DNA from: Metabacillus dongyingensis
GTDB taxonomy: Bacteria; Bacillota; Bacilli; Bacillales; Bacillaceae
Direction of reading: 5' to 3'
Length of the DNA: 64,000 bases
NCBI RefSeq assembly: GCF_019933155.2
Contig: NZ_CP082944.1
Location: 2,296,001 to 2,360,000, forward strand
The notes under the pieces are model-generated. The model made no database searches. It was not told the origin of the DNA and saw only the letters and a list, made by a program, of their open reading frames with translations. Position numbers and translations under genes: made by a program. Positions within the stretch are counted from its first letter, which is position 1. Each line of letters starts with the position of its first letter. This document shows positions 19,371-27,302 of the stretch, one piece after another.

Positions 19371-19450
19371 AAGGGCGCTATTCTTCGATAAGACAAAATA
19401 AATGATCTTCAACAATCGGGGGCGATTGCAGCAAAACGTGATTGCCTATA
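19371..19450 (+). repeat. Dispersed repeat, partial unit plus type C
   Basis: AAAGGGCGCTATTCTTCGATAA is a partial unit; CTTCAACAATCGGGGGCGATTGCAGC...GTGATTGCC (19408-19446) is a type C unit with a GGCGATTGC-type hairpin. Confidence 0.75.
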
Positions 19451-19660
19451 AATGATAGGGTGTTAGATGGCGACTTATCACCAATAATAGACCATCCAAC
19501 GAAATGTAGGATTTCTGAATAAAAGCCCATTACAACATCATCTGTGAAGAAATAAGCTCTGTCCTAAGTGATAAAAATGGTGGAGAGGAATATATGACTG
19601 AAATTAAATATGGAGAATATGAGACTCACCGATATATTTATTAGCTTACTTGACGACCAT

Positions 19661-19752
19661 TATTTAATAATCGGGGGCTTTAACGGAAGTCTTTTTACTA
19701 TATTCTGAGTAAAATCGATATTCAGCAATCGGGCGCGTTTGTAGAGTATTGA
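19661..19752 (+). repeat. Dispersed repeat, two partial units; truncated frame before it
   Basis: TTTAATAATCGGGGGCTTTAACGG and ATTCAGCAATCGGGCGCGTTTG. Just upstream, at 19594, an ATG with GGAGAGG before it opens a frame of only 14 codons (MTEIKYGEYETHRY...), which looks like the 5' end of a gene cut off next to this repeat. Confidence 0.6.
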
Positions 19753-19807
19753 AAAAAAACCAATTTCTCAATTTTAATGCTGAGAAATTGAGAAATTGGG
19801 CTTTTTA
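19752..19807. terminator. Bidirectional terminator downstream of the GNAT gene
   Basis: Perfect 15-bp CCAATTTCTCAATTT / AAATTGAGAAATTGG stem with a ten-base loop. It has eight A on the left (T in minus reading) and CTTTTT on the right, so it can stop transcription from both sides. Confidence 0.9.
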
Positions 19808-19821
19808 ATATGGGAATTTCC

Positions 19822-20379
19822 TTAATGTTGTAAATCCGCATTTTCCTGACGATACCCCTCTTGATTAATTTTGCCACCCCATTCTGAAGCTAATACTCCC
19901 ATAAAATACGTATCATAGAAGTTTCCCTCAAAAAAAGCATGCTTCCTTAACTGTCCTTCTACAATAAATCCAATCTTTTTATACAAACTAATTGCTTGTT
20001 CGTTAACTCCCCTTGTTGTTAAATAAATTTTATTTAGACGCAGTTGCTTGAAACCAATGTCAATCATTTGCTCCATAGCAGGTTTTCCATAACCTTGGCC
20101 ACGAGCTTCAGGGGCTAACAAGATACCGATACTTGCTCTACCATGTTCAAGTTCTATATTTCGAAGAAAAATCCATCCGATGAGCCGTTTTTCTTCATTT
20201 TTAATAGCTAACAAAAGGTCTCCGTTTTGTCGTTTTTTCTCCACATGATTTACAGTTTGTTCAAAAGTCAATGGTGTTCTTCCTACCATTGAAATGGAAA
20301 CAGAGTCGTTCAACCAGCGATGTAATTCCTTTATATTTTCTGTTTCAAATGCATGAAGAGTTACTTGTTTATTGCTCAT
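19822..20379 (-). CDS. GNAT-family N-acetyltransferase (RimJ/RimL-like)
   Basis: A 185-residue acetyl-CoA-dependent acetyltransferase. The acetyl-CoA loop is EARGQGYGKPAMEQMIDIGF (about 90-109), preceded by SIGILLAP; INEQAISLYKKIGF-type ending (VNEQAISLYKKIGFIVEGQLR) is typical of RimJ/RimL enzymes that act on protein N-termini or small amines. It is read from an ATG at 20379 with GAGGAATAA upstream. The last 12 codons are present again, on the same strand, in a relic at 22464-22499. Confidence 0.88.
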   Translation of the reverse strand: MSNKQVTLHAFETENIKELHRWLNDSVSISMVGRTPLTFEQTVNHVEKKRQNGDLLLAIKNEEKRLIGWIFLRNIELEHGRASIGILLAPEARGQGYGKPAMEQMIDIGFKQLRLNKIYLTTRGVNEQAISLYKKIGFIVEGQLRKHAFFEGNFYDTYFMGVLASEWGGKINQEGYRQENADLQH

Positions 20380-20515
20380 TTTTATTCCTCTTTCCCCTAT
20401 TTAGTTTTTTTGTGAATGCAAATTTGGTTATTAACTTCAAATTTATTTGGCTACATGCTTTTTGGTAAATACTCCATTAATAGTTGTGATATACACTAAC
20501 ACCCTTAGGCATTTA

Positions 20516-20665
20516 TTACTCATAAATATCGAATAAATAGCCAAAAGGATCATTTTTCTTTTCTTCAAATGTCTTTTTTTCACATAGTGAAATAGGAAAA
20601 GATGCTAATATTATAATAGAAGTACACAAGAAAATTAAGCACAGTATGCCTAACAAAAAGACCAT
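20516..20665 (-). CDS. Small single-pass membrane protein, 49 residues
   Basis: A short minus-strand gene with an excellent site GAGGAGG (20674-20680) eight bases before the ATG at 20665. It encodes a hydrophobic N-terminal helix (MVFLLGILCLIFLCTSIIIL) and a charged tail ending DPFGYLFDIYE. It lies between the GNAT and LacI genes. I do not recognise a family. The ribosome site and hydrophobic/charged layout make it a likely real gene that length filters would miss. Confidence 0.55.
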   Translation of the reverse strand: MVFLLGILCLIFLCTSIIILASFPISLCEKKTFEEKKNDPFGYLFDIYE

Positions 20666-20709
20666 ACAAGTTTCCTCCTCATTTTTCTTTTTAACAACAG
20701 CTTAAATTA

Positions 20710-20723
20710 TGGAAACCGTTTCA
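20710..20723 (+). promoter_or_regulatory. LacI-type operator upstream of the 20760 regulator
   Basis: TGGAAACCGTTTCA is an imperfect palindrome of the LacI/GalR operator type, 37 bases before the start codon; probably autoregulation. The fit to the CcpA cre consensus is poor at the centre. Confidence 0.5.
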
Positions 20724-20759
20724 GAGCAAGGCATAAATTTTGAGAGGAGAAAGTAAAAT

Positions 20760-21722
20760 ATGGCAAACATTAAGGATATAGCAAAGATGGCCGGAGTCTC
20801 AGTTACAACCGTATCCCGTGTGATAAATAATCATCCATATGTAAGCTTTGAAAAAAGGGAAGCCGTTTTGCGTGCCATTGAGGTAAGCAAATATGAAAAA
20901 AATATAAATGCTGTCCATTTGAGTAAAGGGAAAACCTTCCTTATAGGTATTGCTATTCCATTTTCAAATCATCCATTTTTTGCTTTGATAGTCGAGGGAA
21001 TAGCGAATGAAGCATTGAATAATAACTATAAGCTTGTTCTTTTCCAAACTAATTATGAGGAATTTAGGGAAATTGAAGCGTTAGATATGTTAAAACAAAA
21101 GCAAATAGATGCTTTAATCATTTGTTCTAGAATTTGTCAATGGGACACTATAGATGCTTATTTAGACTATGGTCCGATAATCTTTTGTGAAGATACAAGA
21201 GATAAAAAAGTATCTTCAATCTTTATGGATCATTATAAAAGTTTCTCCAAAGCGTTAGAGTATTTGCATTTTAAAGGTCATAGAAAGGTTGGCATATGTG
21301 TAGGGAGAAGAACGGGATTCAACGGTGAACAAAGAATATTAGCCTACAGGGATTTTCTGAATAAAATCAACGAACCTTTTGAATCAGAATATATTTTCTC
21401 TGATTGTTATGATTTCGAAAACGGGGAGGAGATTGTTCAAAGATTAATAAATATGAATAATCCTCCCTCTGCTTTATTGGTTTCTAATGACCAAGTAGCT
21501 GCAGGAATTGTTACATGCAGTAAGGAAAAACGAATTTCAATACCGCATGAACTGGCAATTATAGGATTTGATAATCAGCCTATAGCTAAAATAATGAATA
21601 TCACTACAATTGAAATACCTTTAGTGGAGATGGGAAGAAAATTATTTCTTCGGGCAATCAATAATAAAAATATTTCTCAGGAAGAAATATCAGTGAAATT
21701 AGTCGAACGACTAACGGTATAG
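20760..21722 (+). CDS. LacI-family transcriptional regulator
   Basis: A 320-residue regulator. The N-terminal HTH is IKDIAKMAGVSVTTVSRVIN with hinge helix near 50, followed by a periplasmic-binding-like sensor domain (IGIAIPFSNHPFFALIVEGI; C-terminal LAIIGFDNQPIAKI, the usual signature). AGGAG precedes the ATG. No sugar gene is adjacent: downstream is a repeat and a broken VOC gene, so its target is unknown and it may regulate at a distance or be an orphan left after loss of its operon. Length is close to the family mean. Confidence 0.9.
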   Translation: MANIKDIAKMAGVSVTTVSRVINNHPYVSFEKREAVLRAIEVSKYEKNINAVHLSKGKTFLIGIAIPFSNHPFFALIVEGIANEALNNNYKLVLFQTNYEEFREIEALDMLKQKQIDALIICSRICQWDTIDAYLDYGPIIFCEDTRDKKVSSIFMDHYKSFSKALEYLHFKGHRKVGICVGRRTGFNGEQRILAYRDFLNKINEPFESEYIFSDCYDFENGEEIVQRLINMNNPPSALLVSNDQVAAGIVTCSKEKRISIPHELAIIGFDNQPIAKIMNITTIEIPLVEMGRKLFLRAINNKNISQEEISVKLVERLTV

Positions 21723-21745
21723 TAAAAATAGAAATTTGCTTTTCT

Positions 21746-21777
21746 TGTTCAGCAATCGGACCAGTTTGTTGAAGAAG
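21746..21777 (+). repeat. Dispersed repeat, minimal unit
   Basis: TGTTCAGCAATCGGACC...GTTTGTTGAAGAAG: only the two inverted ends with no central hairpin module. Confidence 0.65.
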
Positions 21778-21870
21778 GATATTTTCTGTTTTTAGCAAAT
21801 TAGAAATACAAACAAACTTATCAGGAATACAGGATATTGCAAAATAACAGGAACATAGGGGATATGAGAT

Positions 21871-22295
21871 TTGAAGATCCATAGAATAGATCAGTAAATG
21901 ATCTCTCTGCCGCTAAAGAGTTTTTTCTCGGTTTTGGCCTTGAGGTGCAAGGGGAATGGGAAATGGAAGGAGAGTTGATGGATCAGGTAGTTGGGCTTAA
22001 TGACGTTAAAGTAGCATGTGTAGGATTGGGGACGCCAGACGGTCAGGCATGGATAGAGCTAATCAATTTTTATACGCCGTCAGATGAAAAAGATATTCAG
22101 CAACCTTTTGCAAATACCCTGGGTATCCGGCATATTGCATTTGCTGTTGAAGATATTGAAGCCGTTGTTGCCAAATTGAAAAAGAAAGGTATGGAAATCT
22201 TTAGTGAGATACAAAACTATGAAGAAAGATATAAGTTATGCTACTGTCGTGGGCCAGAGGAAATTATTTTAGAGTTGGCGCAGCAAATCAAATAA
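21871..22295 (+). pseudogene. VOC-family (glyoxalase-fold) protein, frameshifted near the N-terminus
   Basis: From 21871 the frame reads LKIHRID and then hits TAA; from 21891 another frame reads SVNDLSAAKEFFLGFGLEV and stays open to 22295. The family pattern is IDHVSVND, so about seven bases seem to be missing at 21891. The remaining 130 codons are a normal VOC domain, with RHIAFAVEDIEAVVAKL and a C-terminal EEIILELAQ metal-ligand strand. A shorter protein could start at GTG 21945, but it would lack the first beta strand and its metal ligand. Substrate unknown. Confidence 0.65.
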
Positions 22296-22463
22296 ATTAA
22301 GGGTAATTAATAGTTATCGGGCCAATAATTGATGGATTTTGACATACCGCCAGTGAAATATGTAATCACGTAGATAAAGTTGTTCCGCAAACGGGCTCTT
22401 TAATGAAGTAAATTTCTCCTATTAATTTACGGAGAAGCTGAGTTTTTTAGTATTGGAATTTCC

Positions 22464-22499
22464 TTATCGTTGTATATCCGCATTTTCCTGACGGTATCC
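22464..22499 (-). pseudogene. Relic of a second GNAT gene, last 11 codons and stop
   Basis: Minus-strand GYRQENADIQR-stop nearly repeats the end of the intact GNAT at 19822 (GYRQENADLQH), and its flank GGAATTTCCTTA is also shared. It joins directly to a recombinase relic at 22507. Confidence 0.7.
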
Positions 22500-22506
22500 C
22501 TATAAA

Positions 22507-22641
22507 GAAGGAAATATGACGGTTAATCAAATTTGTGAAATTACAAATGTGTCTAGAGCTTCATTATATAGAAAGCTATCAGAAGGAACAAATAGTCTTT
22601 CTTTATTCCATTTAAACCAATTGTTCATTCATAAAAAATAA
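22507..22641 (+). pseudogene. C-terminal HTH relic of a serine recombinase (resolvase/invertase)
   Basis: The frame EGNMTVNQICEITNVSRASLYRKL is the C-terminal DNA-binding helix-turn-helix of serine resolvases. It ends at 22641, and no catalytic domain precedes it; instead the sequence joins a GNAT relic in opposite orientation within eight bases. Confidence 0.7.
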
Positions 22642-22724
22642 TTGCAAAGTTGGTATTATTTGTTAAAATGGATTCGAAAGATGCTGTTGTCACTGAATGA
22701 AGAACATTTGGGAGGGGATTAACA

Positions 22725-23267
22725 ATGAATGAGACCAAACCGTTAAAAGAGTTTCTTCAGGAAAGGAAAGAAAGTAGCATTGCCACGATCGCTCAGTACA
22801 TTGAGGACCATATCGCGGAAAACTGGCAAAGCCTCTTCGAGAATAACCGGGATAAGTTGATGCAAGCATATAATGAGGCAGGCGATAGGGCGTACGGGAC
22901 GTATTTGCATCTGCTGTTTTTATCTGTTCATAAAGAGCTTAATAAGGCAGGATTGCGTGCGGAACCTAGATTGCCAGGCGATTTCGGCATTTCAAGAGAG
23001 TGGGGCAACATGGAAGACAGACAACGTTGGATGTGGAGCACCATTTTTTCTATGAATGAAGAGCCTTTAGGTACCTTAGTCACTATTGTGTTTCATGATC
23101 ACACGCAGTTTCGGGTTCCCCGTCAGCCTGAAATCATCGCTTTACTCGAAACGCACAAGGAGGATGTCGTTGAGGCCCTCTCTTTCAGTTCCGTTGACTT
23201 CAAGCAGGCGCGTGAATTCAAGATTGAATACGAAGAATACGTGCAGAATCAGCATAACAAAGGCTGA
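22725..23267 (+). CDS. Hypothetical protein, 180 residues
   Basis: A soluble, largely helical protein with conserved-looking WGNMEDRQRWMWSTIF in the middle and TLVTIVFHDHTQFRVPRQPE later. No known motif, signal or membrane helix. AGGGGATTAACA stands before the ATG. Its base composition is visibly richer in G+C than the flanking DNA. I do not recognise the family. Confidence 0.75.
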   Translation: MNETKPLKEFLQERKESSIATIAQYIEDHIAENWQSLFENNRDKLMQAYNEAGDRAYGTYLHLLFLSVHKELNKAGLRAEPRLPGDFGISREWGNMEDRQRWMWSTIFSMNEEPLGTLVTIVFHDHTQFRVPRQPEIIALLETHKEDVVEALSFSSVDFKQAREFKIEYEEYVQNQHNKG

Positions 23268-23541
23268 AGAACCAAAGGGTTACGGCTTATAGAGTCCTCA
23301 GTCTATAAAAATAGAAGCATCAAGGTTAACCCTATGAGCCTTCTATTGTATGAAATTAAAATACGAACGAAAAAAGCAGCCGGCAGCTGTCGATCGGACT
23401 TCAAAACAGAACAATAAGGGTGATTTCCTCTGCCTTTTCGGATTTTCGGGCGGACTACCTATCTGCTTTTGTTACGACTATAAATAAATTCGACAATACC
23501 GAGAAATGTTATGAGATGAAAAAATGGAAGGAGAGTAATTT

Positions 23542-24039
23542 ATGGTCAAACAACTGATCGTCGGCGATGCAACGCATGAACTGGCCACTACGCGCCGCAT
23601 TCTGGAACGCTTGCCCGAGGAGCATATGTTGTGGAAGCCGCACGAGAAATCGATGACGCTCGGCGGGCTGGCCACGCACCTGATCAACCTGCTGAACTGG
23701 CAAATCGCGATTTTTCAGTACCCTGAGTTCGATCTTTCGACCGTGCCGTTGCGGCGGGAGCCTTTGGAAAAACGCGCTGACGTTCTGGAGGAGTTCGACG
23801 CGAACGTCGGCAAGTTTGAAAAGCTGCTCGCCGAATGCGACGAGAAAACGCTCGGCGAGGAATGGACGCTGCGCCACGGCAACCATATCATCCTCAGCGA
23901 GCCGCGGGCGATCGCGCTCCGCACCTTCGGATTAAGCCACATGGTCCACCACCGGGCGCAGCTGGGAGTATATTTGCGGCTTCTCGATATTCCGGTGCCG
24001 GGCATCTACGGTCCCTCGGCCGACGAGGAAGCCCAATGA
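23542..24039 (+). CDS. DinB-family protein, foreign base composition
   Basis: A 165-residue DinB/YfiT protein: TTRRILERLPEEHMLWKPHEKS-type N-terminus, GGLATHLINLLNW with the first metal His, and LSHMVHHRAQLGVYLRLLD with the other two. The 500-base gene is strikingly GC-rich against AT-rich surroundings, with third positions mostly G or C, so it came from a higher-GC donor (Paenibacillus-like). AAGGAGAG precedes the ATG. Function is probably thiol-dependent transfer or detoxification. Confidence 0.88.
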   Translation: MVKQLIVGDATHELATTRRILERLPEEHMLWKPHEKSMTLGGLATHLINLLNWQIAIFQYPEFDLSTVPLRREPLEKRADVLEEFDANVGKFEKLLAECDEKTLGEEWTLRHGNHIILSEPRAIALRTFGLSHMVHHRAQLGVYLRLLDIPVPGIYGPSADEEAQ

Positions 24040-24153
24040 ACTAAGTTTCTCGACCCGATACGCGCCAAAAAGGTCGTAGGGCACGGCATGAACGCCGGTA
24101 CTCTGCGACTGTTTTTATTGTCGTCGAATACTGCTTTTGTAATCCATCCTTTG

Positions 24154-24273
24154 TCAAAATAACAAGTAGCTATCGCAGATCCTAACCAACCGGAAATATA
24201 ATAGTACCTCAGTAACCTTCACACCAAGTTCACCGGCTAGATGATCGTAACAGGTTCGAGCATGGCGAACTTG
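24154..24273 (-). pseudogene. ArsR-family regulator relic
   Basis: Minus-strand QVRHARTCYDHLAGELGVKV is the distinctive dimerisation region of one ArsR/SmtB subfamily; the HTH is missing and the frame then changes to a hydrophobic YYISGWLGSAIATCYF reading that may be a separate transporter relic. Part of an 860-base gene-free stretch (24040-24902) made of fragments. Confidence 0.6.
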
Positions 24274-24474
24274 TTTTAGTCCTTAGCGTAGGGAAAATCG
24301 GCTTTTTCTAAGTCGAAATTTGCTTAGCGTATGTTTTCCGCGTTTTGTTGGTAGGACCCCCAATACAAAAAAATCTTCTACTATTTAATAGACAATTTAA
24401 AATTCACAATAAAAACTGCATAACAAAGGGATTTGTTTTTGTACATTTTAAGTGTATTCATAATAGACATTTTA

Positions 24475-24645
24475 TCAAAATTCTAAATGTGGATTTTGAA
24501 TAAAGTCTGATACTTTATAAAGAAGATTGATCGCTTGGAATAAAGTTTGAGTAAACTCCTGTATTAATTTACCCGGTTTTTCTTTTTGTTCATACTCCAC
24601 AAAAGAATGGCCAGCTTCTAGCGTAAGAAAGGAAATTAGATAGTT
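24475..24645 (-). pseudogene. Unidentified gene relic
   Basis: A minus-strand frame of 56 codons without start reads coherently (LEAGHSFVEYEQKEKPGKLI... KVSDFIQNPHLEF, then stop). It seems to be a C-terminus. Family not recognised. Nearby 24298-24362 contains 'CTTAGCGTA' twice beside AAAATCGGC and TTTTCCGCG, a possible repeat of another kind. Confidence 0.35.
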
Positions 24646-24902
24646 CATCTTGAATTTGTAAGGTATCCATTAAAGGGCAGGATTCTTTAATCCACAAAAA
24701 GGCCAGATTGTAGAATAACATCTTCACTGACTGGGTTTGTCAGGGGAGTTGTTTTATTATTAAACCAATCAAAAAAAATAAAAATAAAGGAGTGAAGGAA
24801 GTGTGTTATCTTGTTTTGAGAAACCGACCGGCCCCTGTGATAATGTTTTAGCTATTCCTTATATCTAAATTTTAATAATTTAAGGTGAGGGGAGAAAATC
24901 AA

Positions 24903-25439
24903 ATGAACCTAGAACTAATGGATATTTTTCGCATGGAATTTGACTTTAGTTGGGATACTGAGACCTGGTTTTTACCTTTAGAATCTGCTCTTGAGGGTTT
25001 AAATTCCACAGATGCAAGCTGGCAACCCCCTGGAGGAGGGAATACAATTTTGCAAACTATGAACCATCTAAATTATTACAACGCCCTACTTGTTAGACAA
25101 ATCAATGACACAACGCCTAGAAAAAAGGCATCTAATAACGAGGCTACATTTGGAGATATCGGGGACCCAGCAGATTCTAAATGGAAGGCAATCTTGGCAG
25201 AGAATACATTTGGAGATATCGGGGACCCAGCAGATTCTGAAAAATGGGAGGCAGTCTTGGCAGAAACACGCCAAATTTGTGAAAATTTGCGTAAATCACT
25301 AGCACAAATTAATGACAGTCAGCTGGAAGAGGAACATGTTGGGGGGCTGGCTCGTCAAATTTTGCACAACGTATACCATACAGGGCAAATTGTATTAATT
25401 CGTAAACAACAAGGCTCTTGGCCAAAGGAGCGAGAATAA
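24903..25439 (+). CDS. DinB-family protein with an internal 20-residue duplication
   Basis: A 178-residue DinB-fold protein (RMEFDFSWDTETWFLPLESAL start; metal histidines in TMNHLNYYN and in LHNVYHTGQIVLIRK). ATG 24903 follows AGGGGAG by eight bases; the GTG at 24885 overlaps that site. Residues about 82-120 hold two tandem copies of TFGDIGDPADS-x-KW-x-A-x-LAE, so the helix-loop between helices 2 and 3 is 20 residues longer than normal. Third DinB gene of the region and AT-rich, unlike the second. Confidence 0.85.
   Translation: MNLELMDIFRMEFDFSWDTETWFLPLESALEGLNSTDASWQPPGGGNTILQTMNHLNYYNALLVRQINDTTPRKKASNNEATFGDIGDPADSKWKAILAENTFGDIGDPADSEKWEAVLAETRQICENLRKSLAQINDSQLEEEHVGGLARQILHNVYHTGQIVLIRKQQGSWPKERE
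25145..25262 (+). repeat. 60-base in-frame tandem duplication inside the DinB gene
   Basis: The first 33 bases of the unit (from 25145 and from 25205) are identical; the rest differs by a GAA insertion and a few A/G changes, so the duplication is not brand new. Confidence 0.9.
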
Positions 25440-25446
25440 TTTGTAT

Positions 25447-25614
25447 ATTCCGCTATAGGGCGCAATTCTAAAGTATTGGATTGCGCTCGTTATTCCATTA
25501 TAGGGGGCGATTGCTTAACCAAGTGTCGCCTCTTCTTATTAAGGTAAAGGGCAGTTTAACGGAGTAATCGAATTTGATCGTTATTCCACAATCGGGCCAT
25601 TTAATCGAATAAGG
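25447..25614 (+). repeat. Dispersed repeat, three units in a row
   Basis: GGGCGCAATTC...GGATTGCGCTC hairpin (25457-25487), then a type A unit (GGGGGCGATTGCTTAACC...TGTCGCCTC..., 25503-25569), then a minimal unit TTCCACAATCGGGCC...TTAATCGAATAAGG (25582-25614). Confidence 0.85.
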
Positions 25615-25726
25615 ATTATTTAGAATTGGAACAGTTATCCATCAAGTGGGTTAGTCCAGTTTGCGCAAGCTCAATTTTGATGTATCATGTATGAGGTTGT
25701 CCACATTATTCCAAAGGAGTTGTTGA

Positions 25727-26161
25727 ATGATGTCAATTAGTTTGAACCCGTATTTGTTTTTTGACGGTAACACGAGAGAAGCGGTCCATTTTTACGAGAA
25801 AGCGCTTGGCGGGAAAGTGATGGGTATCATGACTTACGGAGATATGCCGGCTGACCCGAATCATCCGTTGACGGATGACATGAAGGATCGCGTTATGCAT
25901 GCACACTTGAAAGTCGGCGACGCGGATCTCATGTTCTCCGATACGTTTGCAGGCATGCCTTATCAGCCAGGGAATACGATTCAGATTGCAATCCATCCCA
26001 AAGAAGAGGCAATAGCGAGGGAAATCTTCGCCGCTTTGGAAGATGGCGGACAAGTCGTTATACCCCTTCATAAGACGGATTTTAGCCCCTTGTACGGGAT
26101 GGTAAAGGACAAGTTTGGGGTTAATTTCAATGTGAATGTCCCAGGGGAGCAGCCGCAGTAA
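25727..26161 (+). CDS. PhnB/YjdN-like VOC-fold protein
   Basis: A 144-residue glyoxalase-fold protein of the PhnB/YjdN type: LNPYLFFDGNTREAVHFYEKALGG start, MHAHLKVGDADLMFSD in the middle and FSPLYGMVKDKFGVNFNVN end. Function of the family is unclear; it is not a proven phosphonate enzyme. AAGGAG before the double ATG. It is somewhat GC-richer than its surroundings and has its own strong terminator. Confidence 0.88.
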   Translation: MMSISLNPYLFFDGNTREAVHFYEKALGGKVMGIMTYGDMPADPNHPLTDDMKDRVMHAHLKVGDADLMFSDTFAGMPYQPGNTIQIAIHPKEEAIAREIFAALEDGGQVVIPLHKTDFSPLYGMVKDKFGVNFNVNVPGEQPQ

Positions 26162-26193
26162 TAACAAACAGACTTCCGCTTCACCAACAAACA

Positions 26194-26225
26194 AAGCCTC
26201 CTGTTCGCGAATGGACAGGAGGCTT
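26194..26225 (+). terminator. Terminator after the PhnB-like gene
   Basis: Perfect 13-bp AAGCCTCCTGTTC/GGACAGGAGGCTT stem (one G-T) with six-base loop; T run is weak. Confidence 0.8.
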
Positions 26226-26282
26226 CCTCAGTTGCAATACAATGGTTGTGTGTCTAATGAGTAAATCATACGAGACCAAGTT

Positions 26283-26380
26283 TCCTCAATAATTGGGCGC
26301 TTTTCTTCGATAAGACAACAAAAAGTGATATTCCGCAATCGGGGGCGATTGCAGCATATTGTGATCGTCTCCTTTATCAA
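26283..26380 (+). repeat. Dispersed repeat, partial unit plus type C
   Basis: CTCAATAATTGGGCGCTTTTC, then TTCCGCAATCGGGGGCGATTGCAGC...GTGATCGTCTCC with a GGCGAT-based hairpin. Confidence 0.75.
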
Positions 26381-26441
26381 AGAATATGACAGGATGTAAA
26401 ATAAACTTATAGTCAATATATATAAATGAAGGGATTCTTAA

Positions 26442-26789
26442 ATGGATTGGAATTGTAATGAGACGAGCATAAATATTCCATATACAGTTGGAAACTTAAA
26501 GACATTATTAGAAACCCTGTGTAGTAAAGAAAACAGTTTTTCACAATATGATTTTGTTAATTGGTGCGATAACTTAACAATGGTATTCGATAATGATGAA
26601 GGTACCGAATTAGATGAGAATGATTCAATGGCTTTCAACATAGCAAGAGATATTGAATGTCAATGGGATTTGTTTTTAGTAAATACATACTCATTAGAAG
26701 AATTGCAGAAATTAGATCTTTCAAAAGTAAAGTTACCTCACGTGTGGTTTATTGATTGGTTGAAGCAGTTAAATGAGAAGCAAAAGTGA
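26442..26789 (+). CDS. Hypothetical acidic protein, 115 residues
   Basis: A small soluble acidic protein (MDWNCNETSINIPYTVGNLK start; HVWFIDWLKQLNEKQK end). GAAGGG lies 9 bases before the ATG. No motif recognised. It fills the single-gene space between two repeat blocks (26283-26380 and 26795-26919), the arrangement typical of this region. Confidence 0.7.
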   Translation: MDWNCNETSINIPYTVGNLKTLLETLCSKENSFSQYDFVNWCDNLTMVFDNDEGTELDENDSMAFNIARDIECQWDLFLVNTYSLEELQKLDLSKVKLPHVWFIDWLKQLNEKQK

Positions 26790-26794
26790 AATCC

Positions 26795-26919
26795 TTATTA
26801 AGCTAAAGAGGGCGATTGCTTAAAAAAAGTGTCGCCTCTTCTTATTGAAGTAAAGGGCAGTTTAATTGAAGAGTGGATTCAACTTTTTATTCAGCAATCG
26901 GGCCAGATTATTGAGTAAC
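26795..26919 (+). repeat. Dispersed repeat, type A plus minimal unit
   Basis: TTAAGCTAAAGAGGGCGATTGC...GTGTCGCCTC...GGGCAGTTTAATTGAAGAG then TTCAGCAATCGGGCC...TTATTGAGTAAC. Confidence 0.85.
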
Positions 26920-27066
26920 TCACTTTTATAATAAATGGATATTTATTTTGGAATTTAGACGAGATTGTGAAAAATTGTATTTAAACTAAGATGTAGGTCA
27001 TTTAAAGGGATTTATTTAGGAAATATAGAATATTTTTATTTATGTGATAAAAAGGAGTCGGTGTCA

Positions 27067-27302
27067 ATGAAAAATAGCAAGAATTTATATGGGCACAAAT
27101 ATGAGGGGATAGCATTATTTTCCCAATAAACACGCAATGCCCCTATAAACCGAAAGGGGTACTTAAATTAAATAGAAATTTAAATGAAAATCCTTTTTTA
27201 GAAATTGAAAACCCAAAAGCATGGGGATCAGTTCATTTGAGATGGCTTTACCATGGCAGAAGAGATAAAAAGGTATCAAGGAGGAAACATAGACATGGCT
27301 GA
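27067..27302 (+). pseudogene. Small gene broken by a one-base deletion
   Basis: AAAAGGAG precedes ATG 27067, which reads MKNSKNLYGHKYEGIALFSQ-stop. In the next frame the text continues smoothly (PINTQCPYKPKGVLKLNRN... ENPKAWGSVHLRWLYHG) to 27302. One C lost in TTTTCCCAATAA (about 27121) would explain it. It overlaps the start of the methyltransferase. Family not recognised. Confidence 0.5.

Noticed and set aside
20710..20723. TGGAAACCGTTTCA as a CcpA cre site
   Set aside because: Three mismatches at the conserved centre and third position; position before a LacI-family gene makes autoregulation more likely.
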